Part shown: positions 1 through 8,586 of the stretch, piece after piece
Layout: every line of letters begins with the position of its first letter
How positions within the stretch are numbered: position 1 is the first letter of the stretch
Assembly: GCF_042096055.1 (NCBI RefSeq)
Contig: NZ_JBELMH010000006.1
Coordinates: 1 to 64,000, forward strand
DNA: 64,000 nt
Origin: Citreimonas sp042096055
GTDB taxonomy: Bacteria; Pseudomonadota; Alphaproteobacteria; Rhodobacterales; Rhodobacteraceae
Direction of reading: 5' to 3'
Program-made: the position numbers and the translations under genes
The notes under the pieces: model-generated
What the model saw: only the letters and a program-made list of their open reading frames with translations
Databases searched by the model: none
What the model was told of the DNA's origin: nothing

Positions 1-867
1 CAGCAGGAAGGCGCCCGCCAGCGCGATCCACGCGGCATCCGACAGGCGCGCGGCCTTGCCCTGACCGTCCCAGCGCAGCGGCAGCCGGTCGAGGCCGGTG
101 CCGAAGCCCGCGCCGCGCGACAGGCGCAGCGCCACCCAACCCGCCCCCAGCGCCAGCGCCAGCTGGATCAGCGCCAGCGTCGCCGCGCGCGACAGGTCGA
201 AGTCGAAGCGCATCGCTTGGTAGATCGCCAGCTCGACCGTCGTGGCGCGCGGGCCGCCGCCCAGCGTCAGCGCGACCGCGAAGCTGGTCAGGCAGATGAC
301 GAAGATCACCGCGAAGGCGCCGGGCAGCAGCCGGCGCAGCAGCGGCCATTCCAGCGTGGTGAAGATCGCCCAGGGCGTCAGGCGCAGGCTGGCGGCGAGG
401 CGAAAGCGCTCGGCCGGCAGGTCCAGCCAGCCCTGCAGCAGGATCCGCACCGCCAGCGGCAGGTTGAAGAAGACATGCGCGATGACGACGCCGTGCAGCC
501 CGTAGATGTCCATGCGCGGCAGGCCCAGGGCCGCCAGCGCGTCGTTGACCAGCCCGGCCTGACCGAAGAGCGCGATCAGCCCCATGACGGCGACGATCAC
601 CGGCAGGATGAAGGGCGCGCCCAGCAGCGCCACCAGCGCGCCGCGCCCGACGAAGCGCCGCCGCGCGAGCGCGCGCGCCACCGGCACCGCCAGCGCGCAG
701 GAAAACGCCGCCGACAGCGCCGCCTGCACGATCGTGAAGCGCAGCGCGGCGAGATCGGCCGCCGACACCGCGCCGGGGCCGCCCGCGCGCACCAGCACGG
801 CGGCGATGGGCCCCAGCGTCAGCGCCGCCAGCATCCCGGCGGCGCACGGCGCCGTCACCCGGGCCAT
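1..867 (-). CDS. thiP: Thiamine ABC transporter permease ThiP (partial)
   Basis: Inner-membrane permease of the thiamine/TPP importer ThiBPQ. The 289 visible codons encode a chain of hydrophobic helices. Reading the minus strand gives the ThiP-like stretch GGGPRATTVELAIYQAMRF and, before it, the cytoplasmic-loop sequence LAASLRLTPWAIFTTLEWPL, which should contact the ATPase. The gene runs off the left edge, so the second permease half is not seen. It lies directly downstream of thiB (stop at 894) and under the same TPP riboswitch. The chosen ATG at 867 lies 26 bp past the thiB stop, just after a G-rich stretch; I see no better start. Confidence 0.9.
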   Translation of the reverse strand, partial: MARVTAPCAAGMLAALTLGPIAAVLVRAGGPGAVSAADLAALRFTIVQAALSAAFSCALAVPVARALARRRFVGRGALVALLGAPFILPVIVAVMGLIALFGQAGLVNDALAALGLPRMDIYGLHGVVIAHVFFNLPLAVRILLQGWLDLPAERFRLAASLRLTPWAIFTTLEWPLLRRLLPGAFAVIFVICLTSFAVALTLGGGPRATTVELAIYQAMRFDFDLSRAATLALIQLALALGAGWVALRLSRGAGFGTGLDRLPLRWDGQGKAARLSDAAWIALAGAFLL

Positions 868-893
868 GCCCCCGCCGCCGAGCGCGCGCGGGA

Positions 894-1874
894 TCAGCGC
901 GACAGGCCCTGGCGCCACGCCTCGATCGCCTCGTCGCGCAGGGCGGCAGCCTCGTCTTCGGAATAGAACAGCACCTCGTCGGGCAGGTCTAGTTGCTGGA
1001 AGCCCGCGGGCCACTGCTCGCGCGGCAGGGCGGCGGGGAAGGACCAGTTGCCGGTGGCGATCATCGACTGGAAATCCTGCGACAGGATGAAGTCCATGAA
1101 GTCCTGTGCCAGCTCGGGCTGGTCCGTGCCGGCGACCTTGGCGGCCAGTTCGACCATGAAGTAGTGGCCCTCGGGGAAGATCGCGGCCTTCTTGGTGTCG
1201 TCCTCCTCGGCGATGAGGTGGTAGGCGGGCGAGGTGGTGTAGGACAGAACCATGTCGGCCTCGCCATCGGTGAAGAGGCCGTAGCTTTCCGACCAGCCGC
1301 GCGTGACGGTGACGATCTTGGGGGCGAGCTGCGCCCAGGCGGCCTGCGCCTCGTCGCCATAGATCGCGTGGACCCACAGCGCCATGGCGAGGCCCGAAAT
1401 CGAGCTGCGCGGGTCCTGGATCACGATCCGCAGGTCATCGGGGGCGTTCAGCAGCGCGTCGAAGCTGTCGGGCGGGGTGTCGAGCCGCGTGGTGTCGTAG
1501 ACGAAGGCGGTGTGGCTGTAGTTGAACGGCACGAAGACGTCGTCGTCCCATTCGATCGGCAGGGTCAGCGGCCCAAGGTCGACGCCGTGCGGCGCGAAGA
1601 GGCCGCTTTCGCGGGCGCGTTGCGTCACGTCGGTGTTCAGGCCGATGACCACGTCGGCCTCGGTCCGCTCGCCTTCGAGCAACAGGCGCGGCAGCAGGTC
1701 GCCGGGCAGGAACTGCAGGTCGCAGTCGCAGCGCGCTTCGAACAGCTCCTCGATCCGGGGGCCGGGGCCCCATTCGGACACGAAGTAGTCGGGCGCGTAG
1801 ACGGTCAGCGTCTCCTGCTGCGCGGCGGCGGCCGTCGCAAAAGCAAGGCCCGCTGCAAATGTGAGGGCTTTCAT
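894..1874 (-). CDS. thiB: Thiamine ABC transporter substrate-binding protein ThiB
   Basis: Periplasmic protein that captures thiamine or its phosphates for the ThiPQ importer. It has 326 residues and starts with a signal peptide (MKALTFAAGLAFATAAAAQQ, cleavage probably after AAA) followed by ETLTVYAPDYF, typical of the ThiB/iron-type binding-protein fold. The ATG at 1874 is chosen over one 30 bp upstream because GGAGG sits just ahead of it and the signal peptide then begins at residue 1. The TPP riboswitch lies about 45 bp upstream on the same strand and thiP follows, so the unit should be repressed when TPP is abundant. Confidence 0.93.
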   Translation of the reverse strand: MKALTFAAGLAFATAAAAQQETLTVYAPDYFVSEWGPGPRIEELFEARCDCDLQFLPGDLLPRLLLEGERTEADVVIGLNTDVTQRARESGLFAPHGVDLGPLTLPIEWDDDVFVPFNYSHTAFVYDTTRLDTPPDSFDALLNAPDDLRIVIQDPRSSISGLAMALWVHAIYGDEAQAAWAQLAPKIVTVTRGWSESYGLFTDGEADMVLSYTTSPAYHLIAEEDDTKKAAIFPEGHYFMVELAAKVAGTDQPELAQDFMDFILSQDFQSMIATGNWSFPAALPREQWPAGFQQLDLPDEVLFYSEDEAAALRDEAIEAWRQGLSR

Positions 1875-1918
1875 GCCATCCTCCACGTTTGCGGCGGAAG
1901 GCAAGGATGGGCTTGGCC

Positions 1919-2008
1919 CGAAACCTTCCCTCCGCCGGTGTTAACCGGGTCAGGTTCGACGGGTTCGCGTGTGCGCATCTCAGCCCGCGTGGGCACCCCG
2001 AGGTGACG
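1919..2008 (-). promoter_or_regulatory. TPP (THI-box) riboswitch
   Basis: On the minus strand the region reads CGGGGTGCCC, then GGGCTGAGATG, then ACCCGTCGAACCTGACCCGG and TTAACACCGGCGGAGGGAAG. These are the conserved blocks of the thiamine pyrophosphate aptamer, in the right order and spacing. It lies in the leader of thiB. The family typically hides the ribosome-binding site or terminates transcription when TPP is bound. I see no clear T-rich terminator before thiB, so translational control is more likely. Confidence 0.95.
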
Positions 2009-2108
2009 GGAACCCTAGGGCCGCGCGGGGGGCGCTTCAACCGGAATCCCCTTGAGACGCGGCGCCCCCTGCCCTATCCCGACGCGGCGGCAACCAGGGG
2101 AGACGGCC

Positions 2109-3212
2109 ATGAGCGTCAACAGCTTCGGACATCTGTTTCGCGTCACCACCTGGGGCGAAAGCCACGGACCCGCGATCGGCGCGACGGTCGACGGCGTGCC
2201 GCCGGGCGTGCCCATCGACGAGGCCGCGCTGCAGCACTGGCTGGACCGCCGCAAGCCCGGGCAGAACAAATACACCACCCAGCGGCGCGAGGCCGACGAA
2301 GTGCGCATCCTGTCGGGCGTGTTCGAGGGCGAGACCACCGGCACGCCGGTGCAGCTGATGATCGAGAACACCGACCAGCGCTCGAAGGATTACGGCGACA
2401 TCGCCGGGAAATTCCGGCCCGGGCACGCGGACATCACCTATTTCCAGAAATACGGAAGGCGCGACTATCGCGGCGGCGGGCGGTCGTCCGCGCGCGAAAC
2501 CGCGTCGCGGGTGGCGGCGGGCGGGCTGGCGCGTGCCGCGCTGGCGCGCTTGGCCCCTGGCCTGAGCATCCAGGGCGCGATGGTGCAGATGGGCCCGCAC
2601 GGGATCGACCGCGACCGCTATGACGCGGGCCAGATCGACCGGAACCCGTTCTGGTGCCCCGACGCGCAGACGGCCGACGACTGGGCGACCTACCTCGACG
2701 ATCTGCGCAAGTCGGGCGAAAGCGTCGGCGCCGTGATCGAGGTGGTGGCGCGCGGCGTGCCGGTGGGCCTGGGCGCGCCGGTCTACGGCAAGCTCGACAT
2801 CGATCTGGCGAGCGCGATGATGAGCATCAACGCGGTGAAGGGCGTCGAGATCGGCGAGGGCATGGCCGCCGCCGCGCTGACCGGCAGCGCCAACGCGGAC
2901 GAGATCTTCATGGGGCCGGACGGGCCGCGCTACAGCTCGAACCACGCGGGCGGCATCCTGGGCGGGATTTCCACCGGGCAGAACGTCGTCGTGCGCTTCG
3001 CGGTCAAGCCGACCTCGTCGATCCTGACGACGCGGCGCACGATCACCATGGACGGCGAGGAAACCGAGATCGTCACCAAGGGCCGGCACGACCCCTGCGT
3101 GGGCATCCGCGCGGTCCCCGTGGGCGAGGCGATGATGGCCTGCGTGCTGCTGGACCACCTGCTGCTGCATCGCGGACAGGTCGGCGACGAGGGCGGCGTG
3201 ATCGGCGGCTGA
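2109..3212 (+). CDS. aroC: Chorismate synthase
   Basis: Cytoplasmic FMN-dependent enzyme that converts 5-enolpyruvylshikimate-3-phosphate to chorismate, the last shikimate step and branch point for aromatic amino acids, folate and ubiquinone. The 367 residues match the family length. Signatures include the N-terminal FGHLFRVTTWGESHGPAIGA, the glycine/arginine-rich YRGGGRSSARETASRVAAG, and the C-terminal RHDPCVGIRAVPVGEAMMA. The ATG at 2109 is the family start. It is divergent from thiB and converges closely with the DMT transporter gene, whose stop is 6 bp away. Confidence 0.97.
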   Translation: MSVNSFGHLFRVTTWGESHGPAIGATVDGVPPGVPIDEAALQHWLDRRKPGQNKYTTQRREADEVRILSGVFEGETTGTPVQLMIENTDQRSKDYGDIAGKFRPGHADITYFQKYGRRDYRGGGRSSARETASRVAAGGLARAALARLAPGLSIQGAMVQMGPHGIDRDRYDAGQIDRNPFWCPDAQTADDWATYLDDLRKSGESVGAVIEVVARGVPVGLGAPVYGKLDIDLASAMMSINAVKGVEIGEGMAAAALTGSANADEIFMGPDGPRYSSNHAGGILGGISTGQNVVVRFAVKPTSSILTTRRTITMDGEETEIVTKGRHDPCVGIRAVPVGEAMMACVLLDHLLLHRGQVGDEGGVIGG

Positions 3213-3218
3213 GACCGG

Positions 3219-4097
3219 TCAGGCCCGGACGACCTGCCGGGCCTTCGACAGCTGCACTGCGAGGATGCCGGCCGAGATGATCGCCACGCCGATCAGGTCC
3301 ATCGGCCCGACGGCCTCGCTGAGGAAGGCGGCGGCGATCAGCACGCCCAGGAACGGGTTGAGGAAGTGGAAGGTCGAGGCGCGCACCGCGCCGATCCGGT
3401 CCACCAGGTAGAACCACACCAGCGTCGCCGCGAGCCCCGGCACCAGCGTGGTGTAGAGGAACGCCACGGCCAGCGTGCCCGACCAGTCGATGACGTAGGC
3501 CTCAGTCGCCAGCGACACGGGCCAGAGCGCCGCGCTGCCGATCAGCATCTGCAGGCCGACGACCATCAGGAAGTTGCCCCCCGAGGTGGCGCCGCGCACC
3601 GCCAGAGTCGCCACGGTCAGCGCGACGACGCCCAGCACGCAGAGCATCACGCCGAACGGGTCGCCCCCGGCCTCGAGCCGCGAGCCCATGATCAGCGCCA
3701 CGCCCAGCACGCCCGCGACGAGGCCCGCTGCCGCCAGCGGGCGGATCGCCTCGCGGAACACCAGCCAGCCGGCCAGCGCCACGAGCAGCGGCATGGTCGA
3801 CGCGATGATTGCCGCCAGCGACGCCTCGACCGTCTGCATGGCGACGAAGTTGAGGCCCAGGTACAGCGCGTTCTGGCACAGGCCGAAGACGATCGTGGCG
3901 CGCCACTGCGCCCGCGTCAGCCGCCAGCTTTGACCCAGCGCCCAGGCCAGCGCGACCGCGATGAGACCCGAGATGAGGAAGCGCAGCGCCAGCGCGCCCA
4001 CCGGGGGGGCGGCGGCGACGATGATCCGGGCCGAGGTGAAGGCCGACGACCACATGGCCGCGAAGGCCAGACCCAGAAACAGCGCGCGCAGATCCAT
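3219..4097 (-). CDS. DMT/EamA-family exporter
   Basis: Inner-membrane drug/metabolite transporter of 292 residues with about ten predicted helices, consistent with two EamA repeats (roughly residues 5-135 and 145-285). The first helix begins MDLRALFLGLAFAAMW and the second repeat ends near LIGVAIISAGILAVQLS. The substrate is unknown; relatives export amino acids, purines or other small metabolites. The ATG at 4097 is preferred over 4133 because it starts right at the first helix. The gene stands alone: the ccrM terminator lies upstream and aroC converges from the other side. Confidence 0.85.
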   Translation of the reverse strand: MDLRALFLGLAFAAMWSSAFTSARIIVAAAPPVGALALRFLISGLIAVALAWALGQSWRLTRAQWRATIVFGLCQNALYLGLNFVAMQTVEASLAAIIASTMPLLVALAGWLVFREAIRPLAAAGLVAGVLGVALIMGSRLEAGGDPFGVMLCVLGVVALTVATLAVRGATSGGNFLMVVGLQMLIGSAALWPVSLATEAYVIDWSGTLAVAFLYTTLVPGLAATLVWFYLVDRIGAVRASTFHFLNPFLGVLIAAAFLSEAVGPMDLIGVAIISAGILAVQLSKARQVVRA

Positions 4098-4198
4098 GCC
4101 CCGAGTGCTAGACGCCCAATGCACCCATGCCAACGTGAAAACGCCGCCGCAGCGCAGCGTGAATGGCCGGTATGCGTTTGGCGACTAACGGAAACGCG

Positions 4199-4227
4199 AA
4201 AAGGCCCCGCCTGCGGGACAGGCGAGG
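4199..4227 (-). terminator. Rho-independent terminator after ccrM
   Basis: On the minus strand CCTCGCCTG and CAGGCGGGG pair around a TCCCG loop (9 bp, one wobble) and are followed by CCTTTT. It lies about 75 bp downstream of the ccrM stop, between ccrM and the DMT transporter gene. Confidence 0.7.
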
Positions 4228-4301
4228 CAAGGCGGCACCCCGGCGACGGGCCGGGGCGCAAGGCATGCGATGTCTGGTGAAGCTGTTGGACGCGCGGCCG
4301 T

Positions 4302-5417
4302 TCAGGCGTGCGGCGCGCCGTCCATCTCGGACCGGATCTGCTGGCGCAGCACGTCGATCGGCACGGTCTTGCCGTCGCGCTTGAAGCACCAGTAGGTCCA
4401 GCCGTTGCAGCTGGGCGCGTTTTCCAGCGCGGCGCCGACCTGGTGGATCGAGCCGTTGAGCCCGTCGACGGCCAGCGTGCCGTCGGCGCGGACCTTGGCG
4501 GCCTTGCCGTTCATGGAGACCAGCGTCTCGCCCGGGCGGAGCATACCGCGCTCGACCAGCTGGCCGAAGGGCACGCGCGGCTCGGCGCGCTTCGAGCGGG
4601 AGACTTCCAGCGCGGTCTTGTCGAGCCGGCGCACGTTGGCGATGCGCTTCTCGGCGACCTCGATATAGGCGTGCTCGCGCTCGATCCCGATGAAGTCGCG
4701 GCCCAGCATCTTGGCCACCGCGCCGGTCGTGCCGGTGCCGAAGAACGGGTCGAGCACCACGTCGCCGGGGTTGGTCGCGCCGATCAGCACGCGGTGCAGC
4801 AGCGCCTCGGGCTTTTGCGTGGGATGCGCTTTGTCGCCGTTGGCGTCCTTGAGCCGCTCGCCGCCGTTGCAGATCGGCAGCACCCAGTCCGAGCGCATCT
4901 GGATGCCCTCGTTCAGGGCCTTCAGCGCCTCGTAGTTGAAGGTGTACTTGGCGCCCTCGCTCTTGGTGGCCCAGATCATCGTCTCGTGCGCGTTGGTCAG
5001 CCGCTTGCCGCGGAAGTTCGGCATCGGGTTCGACTTGCGCCAGACCACGTCGTTGAGGATCCAGAAGCCTTCGTTCTGCAGGCTGGCGCCGACGCGGAAG
5101 ATGTTGTGGTACGACCCGATGACCCAGAGCGCGCCGTTGGGCTTCAGCACCCGGCGCGCGGCGCGCAGCCAGTCGGTGGTGAAGCGGTCGTAGGCGGCGA
5201 AGGTGTCGAACTGGTCCCAGTGATCGTCGACGGCGTCGACACGGGAATTGTCCGGGCGGTGCAGGTCGCCGCGCAGCTGAAGGTTGTAGGGCGGATCGGC
5301 GAAGATCAGGTCGACCGACGACTCGGGCAAGCTGTCCATGACGGCGACGCAATCGCCGTTCAGGATCGTGTTGAGGGGAAGCGCTGCGGCGCCCTTGGGT
5401 TTGGTCATCGTTCTCAT
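4302..5417 (-). CDS. ccrM: Cell-cycle-regulated adenine DNA methyltransferase CcrM (GANTC)
   Basis: Beta-class N6-adenine methyltransferase of 371 residues, expected to methylate GANTC and to report replication state to cell-cycle promoters. Motif IV, FADPPYNLQ, is at residues 39-47 and the SAM-binding motif FFGTGTTG near 220, the order that defines the beta class. The C-terminal ~100 residues (LVERGMLRPGETLVSMNGK onward) match the CcrM-specific DNA-recognition extension. The ATG at 5417 has AGAGG at good distance; the in-frame ATG at 5408 is the alternative. It follows rnhB, and the 89-bp gap holds three GANTC sites that could feed back on expression. Confidence 0.95.
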   Translation of the reverse strand: MRTMTKPKGAAALPLNTILNGDCVAVMDSLPESSVDLIFADPPYNLQLRGDLHRPDNSRVDAVDDHWDQFDTFAAYDRFTTDWLRAARRVLKPNGALWVIGSYHNIFRVGASLQNEGFWILNDVVWRKSNPMPNFRGKRLTNAHETMIWATKSEGAKYTFNYEALKALNEGIQMRSDWVLPICNGGERLKDANGDKAHPTQKPEALLHRVLIGATNPGDVVLDPFFGTGTTGAVAKMLGRDFIGIEREHAYIEVAEKRIANVRRLDKTALEVSRSKRAEPRVPFGQLVERGMLRPGETLVSMNGKAAKVRADGTLAVDGLNGSIHQVGAALENAPSCNGWTYWCFKRDGKTVPIDVLRQQIRSEMDGAPHA

Positions 5418-5469
5418 GTCTCTGCCTCTGCCCCGGCGCTTGATGCGCTCTGTGGTTGAGGACGAAAAT

Positions 5470-5508
5470 GAGTCAAACCCGATTCGCCGTCAATTTTTAA
5501 ATTGAATC
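5470..5508. promoter_or_regulatory. Cluster of three GANTC methylation sites upstream of ccrM
   Basis: GAGTC at 5470-5474, GATTC at 5481-5485 and GAATC at 5504-5508 fall within 39 bp ahead of ccrM. A perfect AT-rich inverted repeat (TCAATTT, TT, AAATTGA; 5490-5505) overlaps them. In Caulobacter, GANTC sites in the ccrM promoter influence its expression, so an autoregulatory or methylation-sensing role is inferred here. Confidence 0.6.
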
Positions 5509-6136
5509 AGCCAGTTGCGGTTTCTTCTTGATACAAGATATCGTGTACGGGCCGGAACGAACGTCTATGATGTGGGGTGATCCCAAGATTTCGAAGCGCA
5601 TCCCTGTGGCTTTTCGATCCATACCCGGCGTTGGTCTCCCAGCCGTACCCGGGAAAGTGTTGCGCGAGGTCGCACATATGCGCGTCGCGCCAGCACTTGG
5701 CGACGATCGAGGCCGCGGCGATGGACGGGCAGCAGCCGTCGCCCTTCACGATGGTCGTGGCCGCACAGGGCAGTTCGGGCGGCAGGCGGTTGCCGTCGAT
5801 CAGCAGATGCGCCGGTGCCACGGGCAGCGCCGCGATCGCGCGCCGCATCGCGAGGTAGGTCGCCTGCAGGATGTTGATTGCGTCGATCTCGGCCACGCTG
5901 GCCTGGCCCAGGCCCACATGCCCGCCGGCGCGGATCACCAAGTCGAGCGCGACGCGGCGCGGGGCGGGCAGGACCTTGGAATCCGCCAGCCCCTCGGGGA
6001 TCGCGTGCGCGGGCAGGATCACCGCGGCGGCCACCACGGGCCCGGCAAGCGGCCCGCGGCCGACCTCGTCCACGCCGGCGACGACGCGTCCGGCCGCCCA
6101 GTGCGGCATCTCGTATGTCGGCAGTAGCGGCTCCAC
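5507..6136 (-). CDS. rnhB: Ribonuclease HII
   Basis: Cytoplasmic RNase that cuts RNA in RNA-DNA hybrids and removes misincorporated ribonucleotides. Signatures are VAGVDEVGRGPLAGPVVAAA (first catalytic Asp and Glu), ADSKVLPAPRR and AAASIVAKCWRD (later acidic site), with GYGSKSHRDAL near the C-terminus. The GTG at 6136 gives 209 residues and an N-terminus that lines up with relatives, although the GGAGG before it is very close. An ATG at 6109 is the alternative. The next gene on the strand is ccrM. Confidence 0.9.
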   Translation of the reverse strand: MEPLLPTYEMPHWAAGRVVAGVDEVGRGPLAGPVVAAAVILPAHAIPEGLADSKVLPAPRRVALDLVIRAGGHVGLGQASVAEIDAINILQATYLAMRRAIAALPVAPAHLLIDGNRLPPELPCAATTIVKGDGCCPSIAAASIVAKCWRDAHMCDLAQHFPGYGWETNAGYGSKSHRDALRNLGITPHHRRSFRPVHDILYQEETATG

Positions 6137-6209
6137 GCCTCCACTCAAACCGCATCCGCACGCGGCACGCAAGCGGGACGGCGGGGCATCGGCGGCGTGC
6201 CGCGCCACG

Positions 6210-6238
6210 AAAAAGGGGCGCCCCGAAGGACGCCCCCG
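6210..6238 (-). terminator. Rho-independent terminator of groESL
   Basis: On the minus strand GGGGCGTCC pairs with GGGCGCCCC around a TTCG tetraloop and is followed by five T residues. It lies 25 bp past the groEL stop and should end the groES-groEL transcript. Confidence 0.9.
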
Positions 6239-6263
6239 ATGATCCTGGCCAGGATCGGCGTGA

Positions 6264-7907
<1,644 letters not shown>

Positions 7908-8011
7908 CTGTGCGTTCTCCTGAATGGGGTGGTTTCGGCAGCCGGTGGCGCGATCGGCGCGCCCTGCCCGGGTGCCGGGTATCCGTTACGTATGGAAGAG
8001 CCGGGCGCGTC

Positions 8012-8323
8012 TCAGGCGGCCTTGGCTTCCTTCCGGCCCTCGATGATGCCGAGGATGTCCGATTCCTTCATGATCAGCAGCTCTTCGCCGTCGATCGTGA
8101 CTTCGGTGCCCGACCACTTGCCGAACAGGATATGATCGCCGGCCGACACGGCCATCGCGATCAGCTCGCCGCTGTCCTTGCGCGAACCCTCGCCACAGGC
8201 AACGACGACGCCCTCGGCGGGCTTTTCCTTGGCGCTGTCGGGGATGATCAGACCGCCCTTGGTCTTTTCCTCACCTTCGACGCGGCGAACCAGCACGCGG
8301 TCATGAAGCGGTTTGAATGCCAT
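8012..8323 (-). CDS. groES: 10-kDa co-chaperonin GroES
   Basis: Heptameric lid of the GroEL chamber, 103 residues beginning MAFKPLHDRVLVRRVEGEEK. The mobile loop (EEKTKGGLIIPDSAKEKP, about residues 17-34) and the ending DILGIIEGRKEAKAA fit the family. The ATG at 8321-8323 follows AGGAGA and is preferred over an upstream in-frame ATG at 8386 that lies inside the CIRCE. The leader has a sigma70-type promoter, a CIRCE and a perfect 9-bp hairpin. Confidence 0.98.
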   Translation of the reverse strand: MAFKPLHDRVLVRRVEGEEKTKGGLIIPDSAKEKPAEGVVVACGEGSRKDSGELIAMAVSAGDHILFGKWSGTEVTIDGEELLIMKESDILGIIEGRKEAKAA

Positions 8324-8355
8324 CTTCGAGTCTCCTAGCTCAAAGTTATCCCTCT

Positions 8356-8378
8356 GGTCCGGCGCGTTCCGCCGGACC
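8356..8378 (-). promoter_or_regulatory. Leader hairpin between CIRCE and groES
   Basis: GGTCCGGCG and CGCCGGACC form a perfect 9-bp stem around CGTTC, roughly 30 nt ahead of the groES start. No T-run follows, so it is not a terminator. It may stabilise the heat-shock mRNA or tune translation; this is inference. Confidence 0.5.
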
Positions 8379-8379
8379 G

Positions 8380-8406
8380 TTATCACTCGCTTTGGTCGAG
8401 TGCTAA
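8380..8406. promoter_or_regulatory. CIRCE operator for HrcA
   Basis: TTATCACTC, nine bases, GAGTGCTAA: the CIRCE consensus TTAGCACTC-N9-GAGTGCTAA with one mismatch (T for G at the fourth base). It lies immediately downstream of the -10 of the groES promoter, where bound HrcA would block initiation. Confidence 0.95.
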
Positions 8407-8413
8407 CGAAGCT

Positions 8414-8442
8414 GAATTAGGCATGGCTCGCGCGCCTGTCAA
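8414..8442 (-). promoter_or_regulatory. Sigma70-type promoter of groES-groEL
   Basis: On the minus strand TTGACA (8437-8442), 17 bp, TAATTC (8414-8419). The perfect -35, ideal spacing and good -10 place the start point at the edge of the CIRCE. Confidence 0.85.
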
Positions 8443-8535
8443 CAACCCGTGTTGCGTTTTTCGCATGTCCGGCGTGCGCTGCGCGCGGATCGGCGCGGTA
8501 ATGCCCGGCGCGGCCGCCTGCCGCCCCCAAGGCCG

Positions 8536-8580
8536 GGGACGGCGGGCGGGGCGATGCGGCCTGCAAGGCCGCGAGCGCCG
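8536..8580 (+). repeat. Intergenic hairpin repeat, copy A
   Basis: A conserved left flank (GGGACGGCGGGCGGGGCGA) and right flank (GAGCGCCG) enclose the hairpin GCGGCCT-GCA-AGGCCGC. Related copies are at 10682 and 39248, each with a different hairpin. It lies 6 bp beyond the stop of the minus-strand M3 peptidase gene. Confidence 0.65.
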
Positions 8581-8586
8581 TCGCCG

